From: Terriglobus aquaticus
Lineage (GTDB): Bacteria > Acidobacteriota > Terriglobia > Terriglobales > Acidobacteriaceae
DNA length: 64,000 bases
Reading direction: 5' to 3'
Assembly: GCF_025685415.1 (NCBI RefSeq)
Contig: NZ_JAGSYB010000001.1
Span: 2,914,001-2,978,000, forward strand
In this document: positions 1 to 9,208 of the stretch, one piece after another
Numbering within the stretch: the stretch's first letter is position 1
How the letters are laid out: each line of letters opens with the position of its first letter
Translations under genes and position numbers: made by a program
Notes under the pieces: generated by a model
Told to the model about the DNA's origin: nothing
The model's database searches: none
What the model saw: only the letters and a program-made list of their open reading frames with translations

Positions 1-100
1 TGCAGAGGGCCGTTCCTATGGTGAAAATGCAACGGAACCGCGACGGCACGACTCCAAAGGAAAACGAACGGCAACACTTTTGCTCGAAGGACCCTGACCT

Positions 101-973
101 ATGCGCCCTGCGCTTTTCTCATCTTTGTGTGCCGCCGCGGTGTGCGCAATCTCTATTCCGGCGATCGCCGCGTGCCAGGCAGATTCCGCAGCAAGCGCAC
201 AGGCCGTCGATCTCAGCACGCCCCATGCTGCCGTGAACGCTACGCTGCTGGCGGAAGCAACGGCCGCACCCGCGTTCTCTTCCAGCGCTGCGATGGAGCC
301 GTCCGAAGCCTTGTCTGGTCTGCCCGACGCACCCAGCGCCACCCTTGATGGCGCCGCAGAGGGCCAGTCCGCCTCGCCGCACCTACCCGCGCCGAATCAG
401 CCGATCGCCCCCAAGTACACCATCATCATTCTTCCCGGGCAGGGTGCGGTTCCTCTTTCCGCAGGCAGCAAGGTCGCCTTTGCGTTTCGGCAGGAGGTAA
501 GCCCGTTCACGATGCTCAGCCGCGTGCTTTCGGCCACATGGTCGCAGGCCATCGATTCGCAGCCGCACTACGGCCAGGGTTGGGGTCCATACGGGCAGCG
601 TGTCGGCGCCTCGTTTGCGCGCGGAGCCGTGCAGGATCTGGCGACAATGGCCGTGTTCGATCCAATCTTCCGAGACGATCCCCGCTACTACGTTCTGGGC
701 CGGCAGCATAAGTTGATCAACCGCGCAGTCTACGCGGCCACGCGTGTCCTGATTACACGGACTGACAGCGGCCACAACACGCTGAATGCGCCACTGCTGC
801 TGGGCTACGCCGCTGCAGCCGGAGCGAACATGGCGTACTACCCGCAGCGCGACCGCAACTTCGGTGATGCCGCAACCGGCTACGCCGGGTCGTTGGGCGG
901 CAGCGTTCTGGGCTTCGAGGTGAACGAATTTCTGGATGATGCCCTGCGGCTAGTGCACTTCCGCCACGACTAG
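101..973 (+). CDS. Exported protein of unknown function, possible lipoprotein
   Basis: I do not recognise a function for this 290-residue protein. The ATG at 101 has an AAGG about ten bases upstream. Residues 1-24 are a signal peptide ending in a plausible lipobox (Ile-Ala-Ala-Cys, Cys25), so it may be a lipoprotein. Residues 25-105 are Ala/Ser/Pro-rich and probably a flexible linker. The folded part is about 105-290 and is rich in Gly, Tyr and Ala, with stretches such as GQGWGPYGQRVG and DDPRYYVLG. Similar unannotated proteins are, from memory, common in Acidobacteriaceae. It stands alone, with 151 bases to the next start. The call of an exported protein is secure; anything more is not. Confidence 0.75.
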   Translation: MRPALFSSLCAAAVCAISIPAIAACQADSAASAQAVDLSTPHAAVNATLLAEATAAPAFSSSAAMEPSEALSGLPDAPSATLDGAAEGQSASPHLPAPNQPIAPKYTIIILPGQGAVPLSAGSKVAFAFRQEVSPFTMLSRVLSATWSQAIDSQPHYGQGWGPYGQRVGASFARGAVQDLATMAVFDPIFRDDPRYYVLGRQHKLINRAVYAATRVLITRTDSGHNTLNAPLLLGYAAAAGANMAYYPQRDRNFGDAATGYAGSLGGSVLGFEVNEFLDDALRLVHFRHD

Positions 974-1076
974 CTCGACGGGTGCTAGGTTTGCCACCTG
1001 GCCGGATGCAATCGTAAACAGCACGGCGACGCTTTGCAGGCCGGGTCGACCTTGCCCAGCCTGCTCACCCGGTGTC

Positions 1077-1092
1077 GCAATCAGCTAATTGC
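1077..1092. promoter_or_regulatory. Candidate operator palindrome of the Fur-family gene
   Basis: GCAAT-C-AGCT-A-ATTGC is a 16-base inverted repeat with 14 of 16 positions symmetric. It ends 32 bases before the ATG at 1125 and just upstream of a TACAAT -10-like box at 1107-1112, so it would overlap the -35 region. Fur-family proteins bind AT-rich inverted repeats and often repress their own gene, so autoregulation is a reasonable inference. The sequence does not match a specific Fur or Zur consensus known to me. Confidence 0.4.
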
Positions 1093-1124
1093 AAAGCAGA
1101 TCGCAGTACAATCGAACCAGTCCT

Positions 1125-1583
1125 ATGCCGCAGTCCAATGCATTCACTTCCGGCTCGACCGCTCTGCGTGACACGCCGGAAGCTGACCAGGGTTCCACCC
1201 TTAGCAATGCCGCAGCGGTCCGCAATACCCGCCAGAAAGAGGCGATCCGCGCGGCCATTCTGGCCGCCGGCCGACCGCTGTCGCCGGAAGAGATTCTGCA
1301 GGCGGCGCAGCGTGGAGTCCGAACTCTGAGCCTGGCCACGGTGTACCGGAACATCGCCAGCCTGCAGCGGGACGGCTGGCTACAGGCAGTCACGCTCCCA
1401 GGCATGCCCGCCCGGTACGAGGTTGCAGGCAAAGCGCACCATCACCACTTCCACTGCAACGAGTGCGGCAAGGTGTACGAGATGGAAGGCTGCGGCTTTG
1501 AGTTCCACGCCAAGCTGCCGCAAGGCTTCACCGCCACCGCACACGAGCTGTTCCTCTCTGGCCGGTGTGCTGCCTGCCATTAG
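1125..1583 (+). CDS. Fur-family metalloregulator (Zur-like or PerR-like)
   Basis: A 152-residue Fur-family repressor that senses a metal ion and binds DNA as a dimer. Residues 32-90 are the winged helix (TRQKEAIRAAI, then LATVYRNIASL). The metal-binding half carries an HHHHFHC run at 105-111 with a CNEC pair (C111, C114) and a second CxxC (C148, C151), the usual structural Zn site. A TTG 36 bases upstream is in frame, but the ATG at 1125 gives the normal family length. The gene faces a ZIP metal transporter across only 19 bases, which favours a zinc or general metal role. The exact metal cannot be read from sequence. Confidence 0.85.
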   Translation: MPQSNAFTSGSTALRDTPEADQGSTLSNAAAVRNTRQKEAIRAAILAAGRPLSPEEILQAAQRGVRTLSLATVYRNIASLQRDGWLQAVTLPGMPARYEVAGKAHHHHFHCNECGKVYEMEGCGFEFHAKLPQGFTATAHELFLSGRCAACH

Positions 1584-1602
1584 GCGGCTAACCTTCTGCG
1601 AC

Positions 1603-2340
1603 CTATCGCACACCCAGTAAGAGCCTGTTTGCCAGGTAAATCAGCCCGACCCCGCTGAGCACGCACAGCATCACGTAGGTCCGCGAGGCGGTGGAGCGAC
1701 GCACCTCCGGCAGGAAGTCGCTTGCCGCCATCTGTATGAAAAAGCCCGCAGCAGCGGCCAGCATGACCACCGAACTGGTGACGCTGGAAAACCAGCGCAG
1801 CGCAAACAGGCCGCCCGCAAACGGCGCAATCGCATCCGCCAGCAGAAATCCATAGTCGACGGACCTGGGCTTCTTGCCGCCGGTGGTCAGCAATACCGTG
1901 TTTACGCCGTCTCCCAGATCGTGGGCGGCAATGCCCACCGCCACGGCGTACCCCGCCGGATGCGACGCAGCAAAGGCCGCTCCGATCGCCATGCCGTCTC
2001 GAAGGCTGTGGAAGATGAGCATGGCGCCGCCGATGTGCCCGGCGGAGACGCGTGGTAGGCGCCCATCGCCGCGTGCAGCCAGACTGTCTAACACCGATTC
2101 GAGGGCAAAGAATCCCAACAGGGAGAGCAGGGCGACCATCGTCACCTGGCTCACCGGGTGACCGGACGCGCTTCCCAGGACGATCGCCTCGGGCAACAGG
2201 TCAAGAAATGCCGCACCCAGCAGCAGGCCCGCACCCAGCGCCAGCAGCAGGTGCAACCAGCGCCGGAAACGCACGGCCAGCAGGCCGCCAGCCAGAGTGG
2301 CAAGAACCGGAAATAGGAAGAGCTCGAACGGAATCGCCAC
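1603..2340 (-). CDS. ZIP-family metal transporter
   Basis: An inner-membrane protein of 245 residues with about eight hydrophobic helices, of the ZIP (zinc/iron-regulated transporter-like) family. The family's metal-binding helices are visible: helix 4 has HSLRDGMAIG (111-120) and helix 5 has HDLGDG (140-145), in place of the commoner HNxxDG and HExPHE. The predicted start is a GTG. The Fur-family gene converges on it, so co-regulation by metal is plausible. The substrate is probably Zn or another divalent cation, but this is not determined by the sequence. Confidence 0.8.
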   Translation of the reverse strand: MAIPFELFLFPVLATLAGGLLAVRFRRWLHLLLALGAGLLLGAAFLDLLPEAIVLGSASGHPVSQVTMVALLSLLGFFALESVLDSLAARGDGRLPRVSAGHIGGAMLIFHSLRDGMAIGAAFAASHPAGYAVAVGIAAHDLGDGVNTVLLTTGGKKPRSVDYGFLLADAIAPFAGGLFALRWFSSVTSSVVMLAAAAGFFIQMAASDFLPEVRRSTASRTYVMLCVLSGVGLIYLANRLLLGVR

Positions 2341-2522
2341 TAGGAATACGTTATCAGTAAGCCCCTACGGCCCGCCTGCTCCCGCCTTTGTGCACGAAGT
2401 CACCAGGTCGAGGCATTGCAGGCGCTCGTAACTGATCTGGTTCCTCTAGGCCTTTTGCCCGCCTAATCTGCACTCCGCGCGGTGCTCGGGGCCGAAAAGC
2501 CAACGAAAGTCGGCGGTGGCAG

Positions 2523-2552
2523 TTGCAACGACAGCGGCAATAAGACTAGAGT
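2523..2552 (+). promoter_or_regulatory. Sigma-70-like promoter of TonB receptor 1
   Basis: TTGCAA at 2523-2528 and TAGAGT at 2547-2552 are separated by 18 bases. Transcription would begin near 2559 and give a leader of about 124 nt before the ATG at 2683. It lies in the 342-base gap between the ZIP gene and the receptor; bases 2341-2520 show nothing I can name. Confidence 0.4.
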
Positions 2553-2586
2553 GTGAAAACTTCACCTATTTTGCGGTTTTGTCGTC

Positions 2587-2654
2587 GCCGAAAGGCTCGC
2601 AGGCTTTTAAAGCCATGCGGCTCCCGTATTCGGACGCGAGCGCCCCGTCGCGTC
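2587..2654 (+). promoter_or_regulatory. Structured 5' leader of TonB receptor 1 (three hairpins)
   Basis: Three hairpins follow one another. GCC-GAAA-GGC is at 2587-2596. CGCA-GGCTT, loop TTA, AAGCC-(A)-TGCG is at 2598-2619. GACGCGA with TCGCGTC, seven base pairs, is at 2633-2654. The receptor's Shine-Dalgarno GGAGG (2669-2673) follows. This is more structure than an ordinary leader needs and could be a riboswitch or RNA thermosensor, but no known riboswitch consensus is visible. Confidence 0.35.
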
Positions 2655-2682
2655 TCCAGAACGTTGTTGGAGGTCCCGCTGT

Positions 2683-5600
2683 ATGTTGTCGAAGTCGTTG
2701 CAGTTCAGCTTTGTAGCCCCGCTCGCCGTTGTGTGCACCCTTGCCGGTGCGCAAACCTTCCGCGGAACCGTGACCGGAACCGTCCGCGACGGCTCAGGTG
2801 CAGTGGTGTCCGGCGCTGCGGTGGAGCTTAGTAACCCAGCTACAGGGACAACGCTGCAGAGCAAGACGAATGGCGCGGGCGTCTACAGCTTTCCGGAGAT
2901 TACGCCGGGCCTCTACAACCTGACGATCACCTCTTCGGGGTTTGCAAGCAAAACGATTGAAAAGATCGACGTGCAGGTGACCAAGGTTGTTTCGCAAGAC
3001 GTGACGCTGAGCCTTGGCGGTGAAAGCACCGTGGTCGACGTGGCTGCCAATGCAGCCGTGCAGACCGACACCGAATCCAGCGCTCTGGTCGCTGTGATCG
3101 ACAGCAAAGCGGTGCAGGACATGCCGTTGAACGGGCGCGACTTCACCCGTCTAACGCACTTTGCGCCTGGAGTATCCGCACTGACCAATTCGGTCAACGG
3201 CCAGCGCACCACCTCGATCAACTTCCAGGTGGACGGTGCGGACAACGTGGACTCCTGGCTCGGTATCGTTGCTTCGAACCAGGGCGGGATCGCCAGCGTT
3301 GCCGGTGGCCTGATCCCGATCGAGGCCATCGACCAGTTCTCCATGCAGGCTGGCGGCGAAGCCGACCAGGGCCGCAACGCAGGTGCCAACAGCAACATGG
3401 TGCTACGCAGCGGTACGAACAAGGTTCACGGCGACATCTTCTACTACGACCGTAATGAGTTCTTTGCGGCTATCTCGCCGGTGAACGCTCCGAATTCGAA
3501 GAAGAACCTGCTGCGAAATCACCAGGGCGGCTTCACGCTGGGCGGACCATTGTGGCGCGATCACACTTTCCTATTCGTGGCGGGCGAGTTCCAGATCGCT
3601 AAGATCAACACCGCCATCGTCGACACCGTGCTGAGCGATCAGTGGGTTGCGGCAGCAACGTCGTTCATGGCGAACCCGGCTTTCCGCCGTACGCCGACCC
3701 AACTCAGCCAGAATCTGTACGGCCTGCTCTTTCCGAACTCGACGAAGGTTGCCGCCGCGGCCAGCAACAATTTCCTGCCGCAGGGGCTGTCCAACTACAA
3801 CAGCTACAACGGCATCATCAAGCTGGATCACCACTTTAGCGATCGCCACACGCTATCGCTCCGCTACCTAGGCACCACCGGTACGCAGACCGCGCCGACC
3901 TCATCTTATTACGCGGAATATTTCCAGACTGCGCCGATGCACATTCACAACTTCAGCGTGGTGGACAACTACACCTTCAGCCCCAAGGTGCTGAACCAGT
4001 TAACGCTGGGCACCAACTACTTCCTGCAGACGTTCAATGACGCCGACCAGAGCTTCAATCCCGGCACCAACGCGGGCCTGAACCTTGGATTGTCCGGCAT
4101 CATCGCCGCCGGTGCGCCGACCATCTCCATCAATACCTTTGACATCACTGGCGCCACGCAGCCCTCCGGCCGTATCGACGTGACCGGCCACATAACCGAC
4201 ACGCTGCACTGGACACTGGGAAGGCACAACCTGAAGTTCGGCGGCGAGTACCGCCGGATGAACGTGAACTTTAAGTACTATTCCAACTCACGCGGCAGCT
4301 TTACCTTTGACGGGACGCGCGGCCCCTGGTTCACGAACACAAGCACCGGCCGCCAAGGCACCACGTGCAATGCTGCGGCTAACGCTGCGTACAGCTCTGT
4401 GGTCGCGCAGTACGGTCTTAGCACCAGCCTGGTCACCTGCGCTCAGCTCGCGTATGTCTCGGACTTCCTTGCAGGCACACCTTCCAGTTCGTCCGGTGCC
4501 AAGCTGCTGAACGGCAACCTGCAACGCGTGTACTTGCTGAACACCGAGGAAGCCTGGGCGCAGGACGACTTCCGCGTCAACAGTCACCTGAACTTGAACC
4601 TCGGCCTGCGCTATACCGTTCCAGGTGTGGTGAGTGCCGAGCGCGACGATGTGTACAGCTTTGTACCGGGCAGCACTCCTGGTTTCCAGAAGGGACTGTA
4701 CAACAACTACTTCTTCGCGGTCGCGCCTCGCGTGGGCTTCTCCTACTCGTTCCACAATGACAACTCGACCGTGCTCCGCGGATCCTGGGGACGCTTCTTT
4801 GACGTGCCGGGTGCGTACACCTACGTGTACGGAACCAGCACCAACGGCGGTGCGTCATACGCGCAGAACAACCCCGCCGGTCCGGATGCAGCGGTGGTGT
4901 ACATCAACAACAACCTAGGACCGTGGCAAGTGAACGTGAACCCGTTCGTCGGCACATCTGCACCGACGGTCGGTGCAGTCGGTGTCGATCCGAACATCAA
5001 GATGCCGTACTCCGATGTCTTCAGCTTGAACGTGGAGCAGCAGCTCTCGAAAAACCTGCTGTTCACCCTGGGATATGTGGGCACCGAGGGTCGCCGCCTG
5101 CCCATGCTGATCGACCTGAACCAGCCACGTGCTATTGGCACGGGTGCTTACGCTGCGCGTCCTTACGCCAACGTCACCAGCTTCACCAACGAGAACGCGG
5201 CGTTCGTGGGCACGCAGTTGCAGGGCATCAACCAGTTGCAGGGCGCGGCCTCGTCCAACTTCAACTCTCTGCAGACAACGGTGCGCGGAGCGAACTACAA
5301 GGGCCTGTCGTGGGTCTTCAACTACACGTGGAGCAAGTCCATGGACGACGGCTCGTCGCCGACCACGCCCATGAACAGCTACAACCTGCACCAGGATTAC
5401 GGTCTGAGTACGTTTGACGCACGCCACGTAATCAACGGGAACATCTTCTACACCGTGCCCACACTGGTGCGTTCGCTGCAGCGCCTGACCGGCGGCTTCC
5501 AGTTGAACGCGCTGTACACCTACTCCAGCGGTCTGCCGCTGAATCCGCTGGTTAGCGGAGACAACAGCAAGACCTTTCAGTTGAAGGATCGCCCGAACTA

Positions 5601-5994
5601 CAACCCTGCGGTGAACCCGTACACGGGCCTCGTCCTCAACACCACCACTTCGACTGCACGGTCGTATCGCTACCTGCAAAATAACGGCGCCTTCACCGTT
5701 CCCACGGCAGGCACCTACGGCAATGAGGTTCGTGACTCATTCATCGGACCGAACTTCCGCACGATCGACTTCTCCGTGTTCAAGCGCACCCCGGTCACCG
5801 AGCGCGTCAACACCGAGTTCCGTGCCGAGGTGTTCAACATCTTCAACTTCAACAACTTTGCTGCGCCGTCCGTCTCCAACATCACCAGCGGCAGCTTTGG
5901 CACGATCACCAATACCCGCAACGGTGCCAACGCACCTGGGATTGGTTTCGGCGAGCCGTTCAACGTGCAGTTTGCCTTCAAGGTCTCGTTCTAG
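2683..5994 (+). CDS. TonB-dependent receptor, Oar-like, with carboxypeptidase-regulatory-like domain
   Basis: A 1103-residue outer-membrane receptor. Residues 1-23 are a signal peptide cut before QTFRG. Residues 26-110 form the beta-sandwich carboxypeptidase-regulatory-like domain (GTVRDGSGAVVSGAAVEL). A plug follows at about 130-250, with PLNGRDFTRL and a VDGADNVD segment. The rest is a long beta-barrel ending in Phe, the usual outer-membrane assembly signal. GGAGG nine bases before the ATG fixes the start. In acidobacteria this family is expanded and presumed to import plant oligosaccharides or other large ligands, but the substrate is unknown. It is transcribed alone and closed by a strong terminator. 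Confidence 0.9.
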   Translation: MLSKSLQFSFVAPLAVVCTLAGAQTFRGTVTGTVRDGSGAVVSGAAVELSNPATGTTLQSKTNGAGVYSFPEITPGLYNLTITSSGFASKTIEKIDVQVTKVVSQDVTLSLGGESTVVDVAANAAVQTDTESSALVAVIDSKAVQDMPLNGRDFTRLTHFAPGVSALTNSVNGQRTTSINFQVDGADNVDSWLGIVASNQGGIASVAGGLIPIEAIDQFSMQAGGEADQGRNAGANSNMVLRSGTNKVHGDIFYYDRNEFFAAISPVNAPNSKKNLLRNHQGGFTLGGPLWRDHTFLFVAGEFQIAKINTAIVDTVLSDQWVAAATSFMANPAFRRTPTQLSQNLYGLLFPNSTKVAAAASNNFLPQGLSNYNSYNGIIKLDHHFSDRHTLSLRYLGTTGTQTAPTSSYYAEYFQTAPMHIHNFSVVDNYTFSPKVLNQLTLGTNYFLQTFNDADQSFNPGTNAGLNLGLSGIIAAGAPTISINTFDITGATQPSGRIDVTGHITDTLHWTLGRHNLKFGGEYRRMNVNFKYYSNSRGSFTFDGTRGPWFTNTSTGRQGTTCNAAANAAYSSVVAQYGLSTSLVTCAQLAYVSDFLAGTPSSSSGAKLLNGNLQRVYLLNTEEAWAQDDFRVNSHLNLNLGLRYTVPGVVSAERDDVYSFVPGSTPGFQKGLYNNYFFAVAPRVGFSYSFHNDNSTVLRGSWGRFFDVPGAYTYVYGTSTNGGASYAQNNPAGPDAAVVYINNNLGPWQVNVNPFVGTSAPTVGAVGVDPNIKMPYSDVFSLNVEQQLSKNLLFTLGYVGTEGRRLPMLIDLNQPRAIGTGAYAARPYANVTSFTNENAAFVGTQLQGINQLQGAASSNFNSLQTTVRGANYKGLSWVFNYTWSKSMDDGSSPTTPMNSYNLHQDYGLSTFDARHVINGNIFYTVPTLVRSLQRLTGGFQLNALYTYSSGLPLNPLVSGDNSKTFQLKDRPNYNPAVNPYTGLVLNTTTSTARSYRYLQNNGAFTVPTAGTYGNEVRDSFIGPNFRTIDFSVFKRTPVTERVNTEFRAEVFNIFNFNNFAAPSVSNITSGSFGTITNTRNGANAPGIGFGEPFNVQFAFKVSF

Positions 5995-6013
5995 CTCCGC
6001 CTGGCGAGAACCG

Positions 6014-6048
6014 GCCCGTTACCGTTCCACCGCGGTAGCGGGCTTTTT
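6014..6048 (+). terminator. Rho-independent terminator of TonB receptor 1
   Basis: Eleven-base-pair stem (GCCCGTTACCG with CGGTAGCGGGC, one G-U pair), an 8-base loop, then TTTTT. Confidence 0.85.
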
Positions 6049-6102
6049 CATGCAGTGCCCTCTGCTCCAATCTGACCCCGTTACAGAAAGCGAGATCCAC
6101 AG

Positions 6103-7743
6103 ATGCATCGCAGTAAGCAGAAGCTCTTTCGCACCGTGTGTGCGGCAGCCATCGTCTTGAGCAGCGCAACGGCGCAGCAGGACAGCGCCGGCGGTGACCG
6201 GGTTGACCTGAATGCACTGACCGCGATCAAGCGCGAAGCGTTCAACCGGTCGCAGGCAATGGAGAGCCTGTACTACATCAGTGAGGTCTACGGCCCGCGG
6301 GTAAACAACAGCCGCAACCATCGCGCCGCAGCCGAATGGGCCATGCAGCAGATGAAGGCGTGGGGCCTGCAGAATGTGCATCTGGAGCAGTGGGGACCGT
6401 TCGGCAACGGCTGGCAGATCAAGAAGTACTACGGCGCGCTCGAGTCGCCCGCGTACGCTTCGCTCATCGGCTTTCCGCTGGCGTGGACGCCCGGCACGGA
6501 CGGCCCCGTGACTGGCGACGTGGTGCTGGCGCCCATCCGCGGACCGCAAGACTTTGCAAAGTGGAAGGGCAAGCTGCGCGGCAAGATCGTCCTGCTCGCC
6601 GAGCCCAAGGTCATCGAGATGCACACGACGGTCGAGGCGCATCGCCTCTCCGACGAGGAGATTCAGCAGCGCACGCTCACGCCCGATCCGGCGCACATGA
6701 ACCGCTTCGGACCACCAGCTAGCGCAGTGCCCAATCCCAACCAGGCCTTCAGCACAGCCGCGCCTTCAGGCATGGTGTTGCGCAACCAGATCAACCAGTT
6801 CCTGAAGGACGAAGGCGTCCTGGTCGGTGTGAACTACGGCTACAACGGTGACGGCGGAACGGTGTTCGCTAGCTACGGCGGATCGCAGAACCCCAACGAT
6901 CCCGTCGGGCCGCCGCTGGTCGCGATCACGCCGGAGCAGTACAACCGCATCGCTCGGCTGGTGCAGCACAACGCCGCGCCCAAGCTCACCTTCGACATTC
7001 AGGTGGAGTACCAGAAGGACGACCTGATGGGGTTCAACGTGATCGGAGAAATTCCGGGCACGACGAAGAAGGATGAAGTCGTGATGCTGGGCGGTCACTT
7101 CGATAGCTGGCAGGGCGGCACCGGAGCCACCGACAACGGCACGGGTTCGGCCGTGGCCCTGGAAGCGATGCGTGTGCTCGCAACGATGCACAAGCCCATG
7201 GCGCGCACCGTGCGCGTGGCGCTGTGGGGCGGCGAAGAGGAAGGCCTGTATGGCTCGCTGGCGTACGTGCAGAAGCACTTCGCCCCGCGCGACACCATGA
7301 AGCAGACGCCCGAGTACGCGAAATTCGATGTGTACTTCAACGACGACTCAGGCTCGGGCCGCTTCCGCGCCGTGCAGGCGTTGGGTAACGACCAGCTCGC
7401 GGCCATCTTCCGCTCGTGGATCGCACCCATTCGCGATCTCGGCATTGAGGCAGTCACCGGTGTTACGGCCGGCCCGACCGTAGCGCCCGGCGGCACGGAC
7501 TCGACCAGCTTTTCCTACATCGGCCTGGACGGCATCGGCTTCATGCAGGACCCGCTGGAGTACGGCACGCGCACACACCACAGCAACATGGACCTGTACG
7601 ACCGCGTGCAGGCCGGGGATGTGGAACAGGGTGCGGCGATCGAAGCCTGGTTCGCCTACAACGCCGCAACCCGGCCGGAGATGCTGCCGCGCATGGAGAC
7701 CCCAGCGCCGCTGCCACCCAAGAGCACGGTAGGCATGCAGTAA
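6103..7743 (+). CDS. Secreted M28-family zinc aminopeptidase
   Basis: A 546-residue exported metallopeptidase. Residues 1-24 are a signal peptide. The M28 catalytic domain starts near 310 and shows the co-catalytic zinc residues in order: H332 in GGHFDSW, D344 in ATDNGTG, the Glu pair of WGGEEEG (378-379), an Asp in FNDDSG and a late His in THHSNMD. Between the signal peptide and this domain lies a long PA-like insert (about 130-290), as in plasma glutamate carboxypeptidase relatives. It probably trims peptides in the periplasm or outside the cell. It has its own start 54 bases after the upstream terminator and ends in one of its own. Confidence 0.88.
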   Translation: MHRSKQKLFRTVCAAAIVLSSATAQQDSAGGDRVDLNALTAIKREAFNRSQAMESLYYISEVYGPRVNNSRNHRAAAEWAMQQMKAWGLQNVHLEQWGPFGNGWQIKKYYGALESPAYASLIGFPLAWTPGTDGPVTGDVVLAPIRGPQDFAKWKGKLRGKIVLLAEPKVIEMHTTVEAHRLSDEEIQQRTLTPDPAHMNRFGPPASAVPNPNQAFSTAAPSGMVLRNQINQFLKDEGVLVGVNYGYNGDGGTVFASYGGSQNPNDPVGPPLVAITPEQYNRIARLVQHNAAPKLTFDIQVEYQKDDLMGFNVIGEIPGTTKKDEVVMLGGHFDSWQGGTGATDNGTGSAVALEAMRVLATMHKPMARTVRVALWGGEEEGLYGSLAYVQKHFAPRDTMKQTPEYAKFDVYFNDDSGSGRFRAVQALGNDQLAAIFRSWIAPIRDLGIEAVTGVTAGPTVAPGGTDSTSFSYIGLDGIGFMQDPLEYGTRTHHSNMDLYDRVQAGDVEQGAAIEAWFAYNAATRPEMLPRMETPAPLPPKSTVGMQ

Positions 7744-7766
7744 ACGCTTCACATCCGCGAGCGACA

Positions 7767-7791
7767 ACGGGCCGAGAAATCGGCCCGTTTT
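7767..7791. terminator. Terminator between the M28 peptidase and the convergent NTF2-like gene
   Basis: Nine-base-pair stem ACGGGCCGA with TCGGCCCGT, loop GAAA, then TTT on the plus strand. Confidence 0.8.
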
Positions 7792-7800
7792 GCTTGCTCC

Positions 7801-8160
7801 CTACAGCTTCCAGAACCCGGCCAGTTGTGTCAGCCGATTCGATTCTTCGTCGAAGCGCCCATAGCTGAACCCGTTCACCAGCGGCGCGTCGTCGCGGTCA
7901 AACAGTGTCCACGACGCCAGCAACTGTCCGTGCTGCTGCCGCAATACATTGCTGCGGAAGTAGCAGCCTGGGTATTGCTTTTGGAAGTCCTGAACGTGCG
8001 CGATCATGCTCTCGATGCCTTGGCCTCCCGAGTCAGGATTCGAGAAAGCGATGTCGTCGGACAAGGTAGTGCGTAGCAACTCGGCGCAGCGCTCAGCCGG
8101 CACGTCGGACCATGCGTCCTGGTAGGTTTTCCAAATCTGCTGCAGTGCTTCGTCGGTCAT
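7801..8160 (-). CDS. NTF2-like (SnoaL/DUF4440-type) small protein
   Basis: A 119-residue single-domain protein with the length and hydrophobicity pattern of the NTF2-like fold (long N-terminal helix, then curved sheet), as in SnoaL-like proteins. Motifs seen are WSDVPAERC, DDIAFSNPDSGGQG and LASWTLFDRDD. The frame is open upstream to 8196, but the ATG at 8160 has AAGGAG six bases before it and is preferred. Family members are small-molecule isomerases or binding proteins; no activity can be assigned here. It diverges from the AraC-type regulator, which may control it. Confidence 0.7.
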   Translation of the reverse strand: MTDEALQQIWKTYQDAWSDVPAERCAELLRTTLSDDIAFSNPDSGGQGIESMIAHVQDFQKQYPGCYFRSNVLRQQHGQLLASWTLFDRDDAPLVNGFSYGRFDEESNRLTQLAGFWKL

Positions 8161-8272
8161 TGTGATCTCCTTCGCGTGGTGCTTTTTCCCGCGCACGGTT
8201 CACTCTAGGCCGGCACTCCGCAGAGATCGATAACGCCGACGCCGAAGTTCTTTATCGATCATCCAAAGCTGC

Positions 8273-9208
8273 GTGGGTGCGTTTGTTGATCTTGTCTCGC
8301 TGCTGCGGCCCCGTGCCACACTGTGGTCCCGTGTGGAGGCGACTGCAAACTGGAGCCTGCAATTTCACGCGCACAACGACCTGCTCTTCTGCCGCGTAGA
8401 GCGCGGCGCGTGCGAACTTGCCCTGCCAGACGCTCACCCGATTTCGCTTCAGCAGGACAGCTTTGTCCTGGTTCGGACTTCGACGCCGTTTCGCTTGCAA
8501 TCGGGGCCGGGAGTGGAAGCAGTGAACAGTGAAGCGCTCATCACCGGTGCCGGCGCAGTCGCGCAGCTTGGTTCAGGCGAGGGTCCAAGCGCGGTCTTGG
8601 CGGGAGGCAAGTTCGTCTTCGACACTGCGAACGAGGATCTGCTAACCGGCCTGCTGCCGCAGGTGGTCCATTTAAGTGCAACCAACACGGCATCGACACA
8701 GGTGCGCGCCCTGCTCGCGATGAACCAGTCGGAGTCAGAGAGGCGCAGCGCCGGCAGCGACTTCGTCATCGCGCGGCTCATGGAACTCACGCTGATTGAG
8801 ATCCTGCGCAGTGGCGCCTTTGGCGCGGCACAGCATCAGCGTGGTCTGCTGGCCGGCCTGTCCGATCCGGTTACGGCACGCGCACTGAATGCGATGCACG
8901 ACGACGTCGCCCACGCATGGACCACGGCGGAACTGGCACGCCTGTGTGGCTCGTCGCGGTCGTCCTTCGCGGCGCGATTCACCAGAGTGATTGGCGTGGG
9001 CCCGATCGAGTATCTACAGCATTGGCGCATCGCGCTCGCCAAAGATGAACTACGACGCGGCGTTCACACCATCGGCGAGATCGCGCTAAGCATTGGCTTT
9101 CAGTCTGGAAGTGCTTTCAGCACCGCCTTCACACGAGCTGTGGGCTGCTCTCCGCGAAGCTTCGCAGAGAGCGGTAGCCGAGGTCCGCGAAAGTTGTCGA
9201 ACGGCTAG
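8273..9208 (+). CDS. AraC-family transcriptional regulator with N-terminal cupin
   Basis: A 311-residue regulator. The first 180 residues are a cupin-like sensing domain ([14 protein letters not shown]). The last 100 hold the two helix-turn-helix motifs ([17 protein letters not shown] and [20 protein letters not shown]) followed by the family's CSPRSF end. The predicted start is GTG at 8273, with no good Shine-Dalgarno. The gene diverges from the NTF2-like protein, and its 3' end overlaps the FAH-fold gene on the other strand by four bases. Either neighbour could be its target; the cupin suggests a sugar or aromatic ligand. Confidence 0.85.
   Translation: MGAFVDLVSLLRPRATLWSRVEATANWSLQFHAHNDLLFCRVERGACELALPDAHPISLQQDSFVLVRTSTPFRLQSGPGVEAVNSEALITGAGAVAQLGSGEGPSAVLAGGKFVFDTANEDLLTGLLPQVVHLSATNTASTQVRALLAMNQSESERRSAGSDFVIARLMELTLIEILRSGAFGAAQHQRGLLAGLSDPVTARALNAMHDDVAHAWTTAELARLCGSSRSSFAARFTRVIGVGPIEYLQHWRIALAKDELRRGVHTIGEIALSIGFQSGSAFSTAFTRAVGCSPRSFAESGSRGPRKLSNG

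Noticed and set aside
2559-2682. Cyclic-di-GMP-I or cobalamin riboswitch before TonB receptor 1
   Set aside because: The GAAA tetraloop is suggestive, but the GACGCAAAGC-type core and the B12 box are absent. Kept only as an unassigned structured leader.
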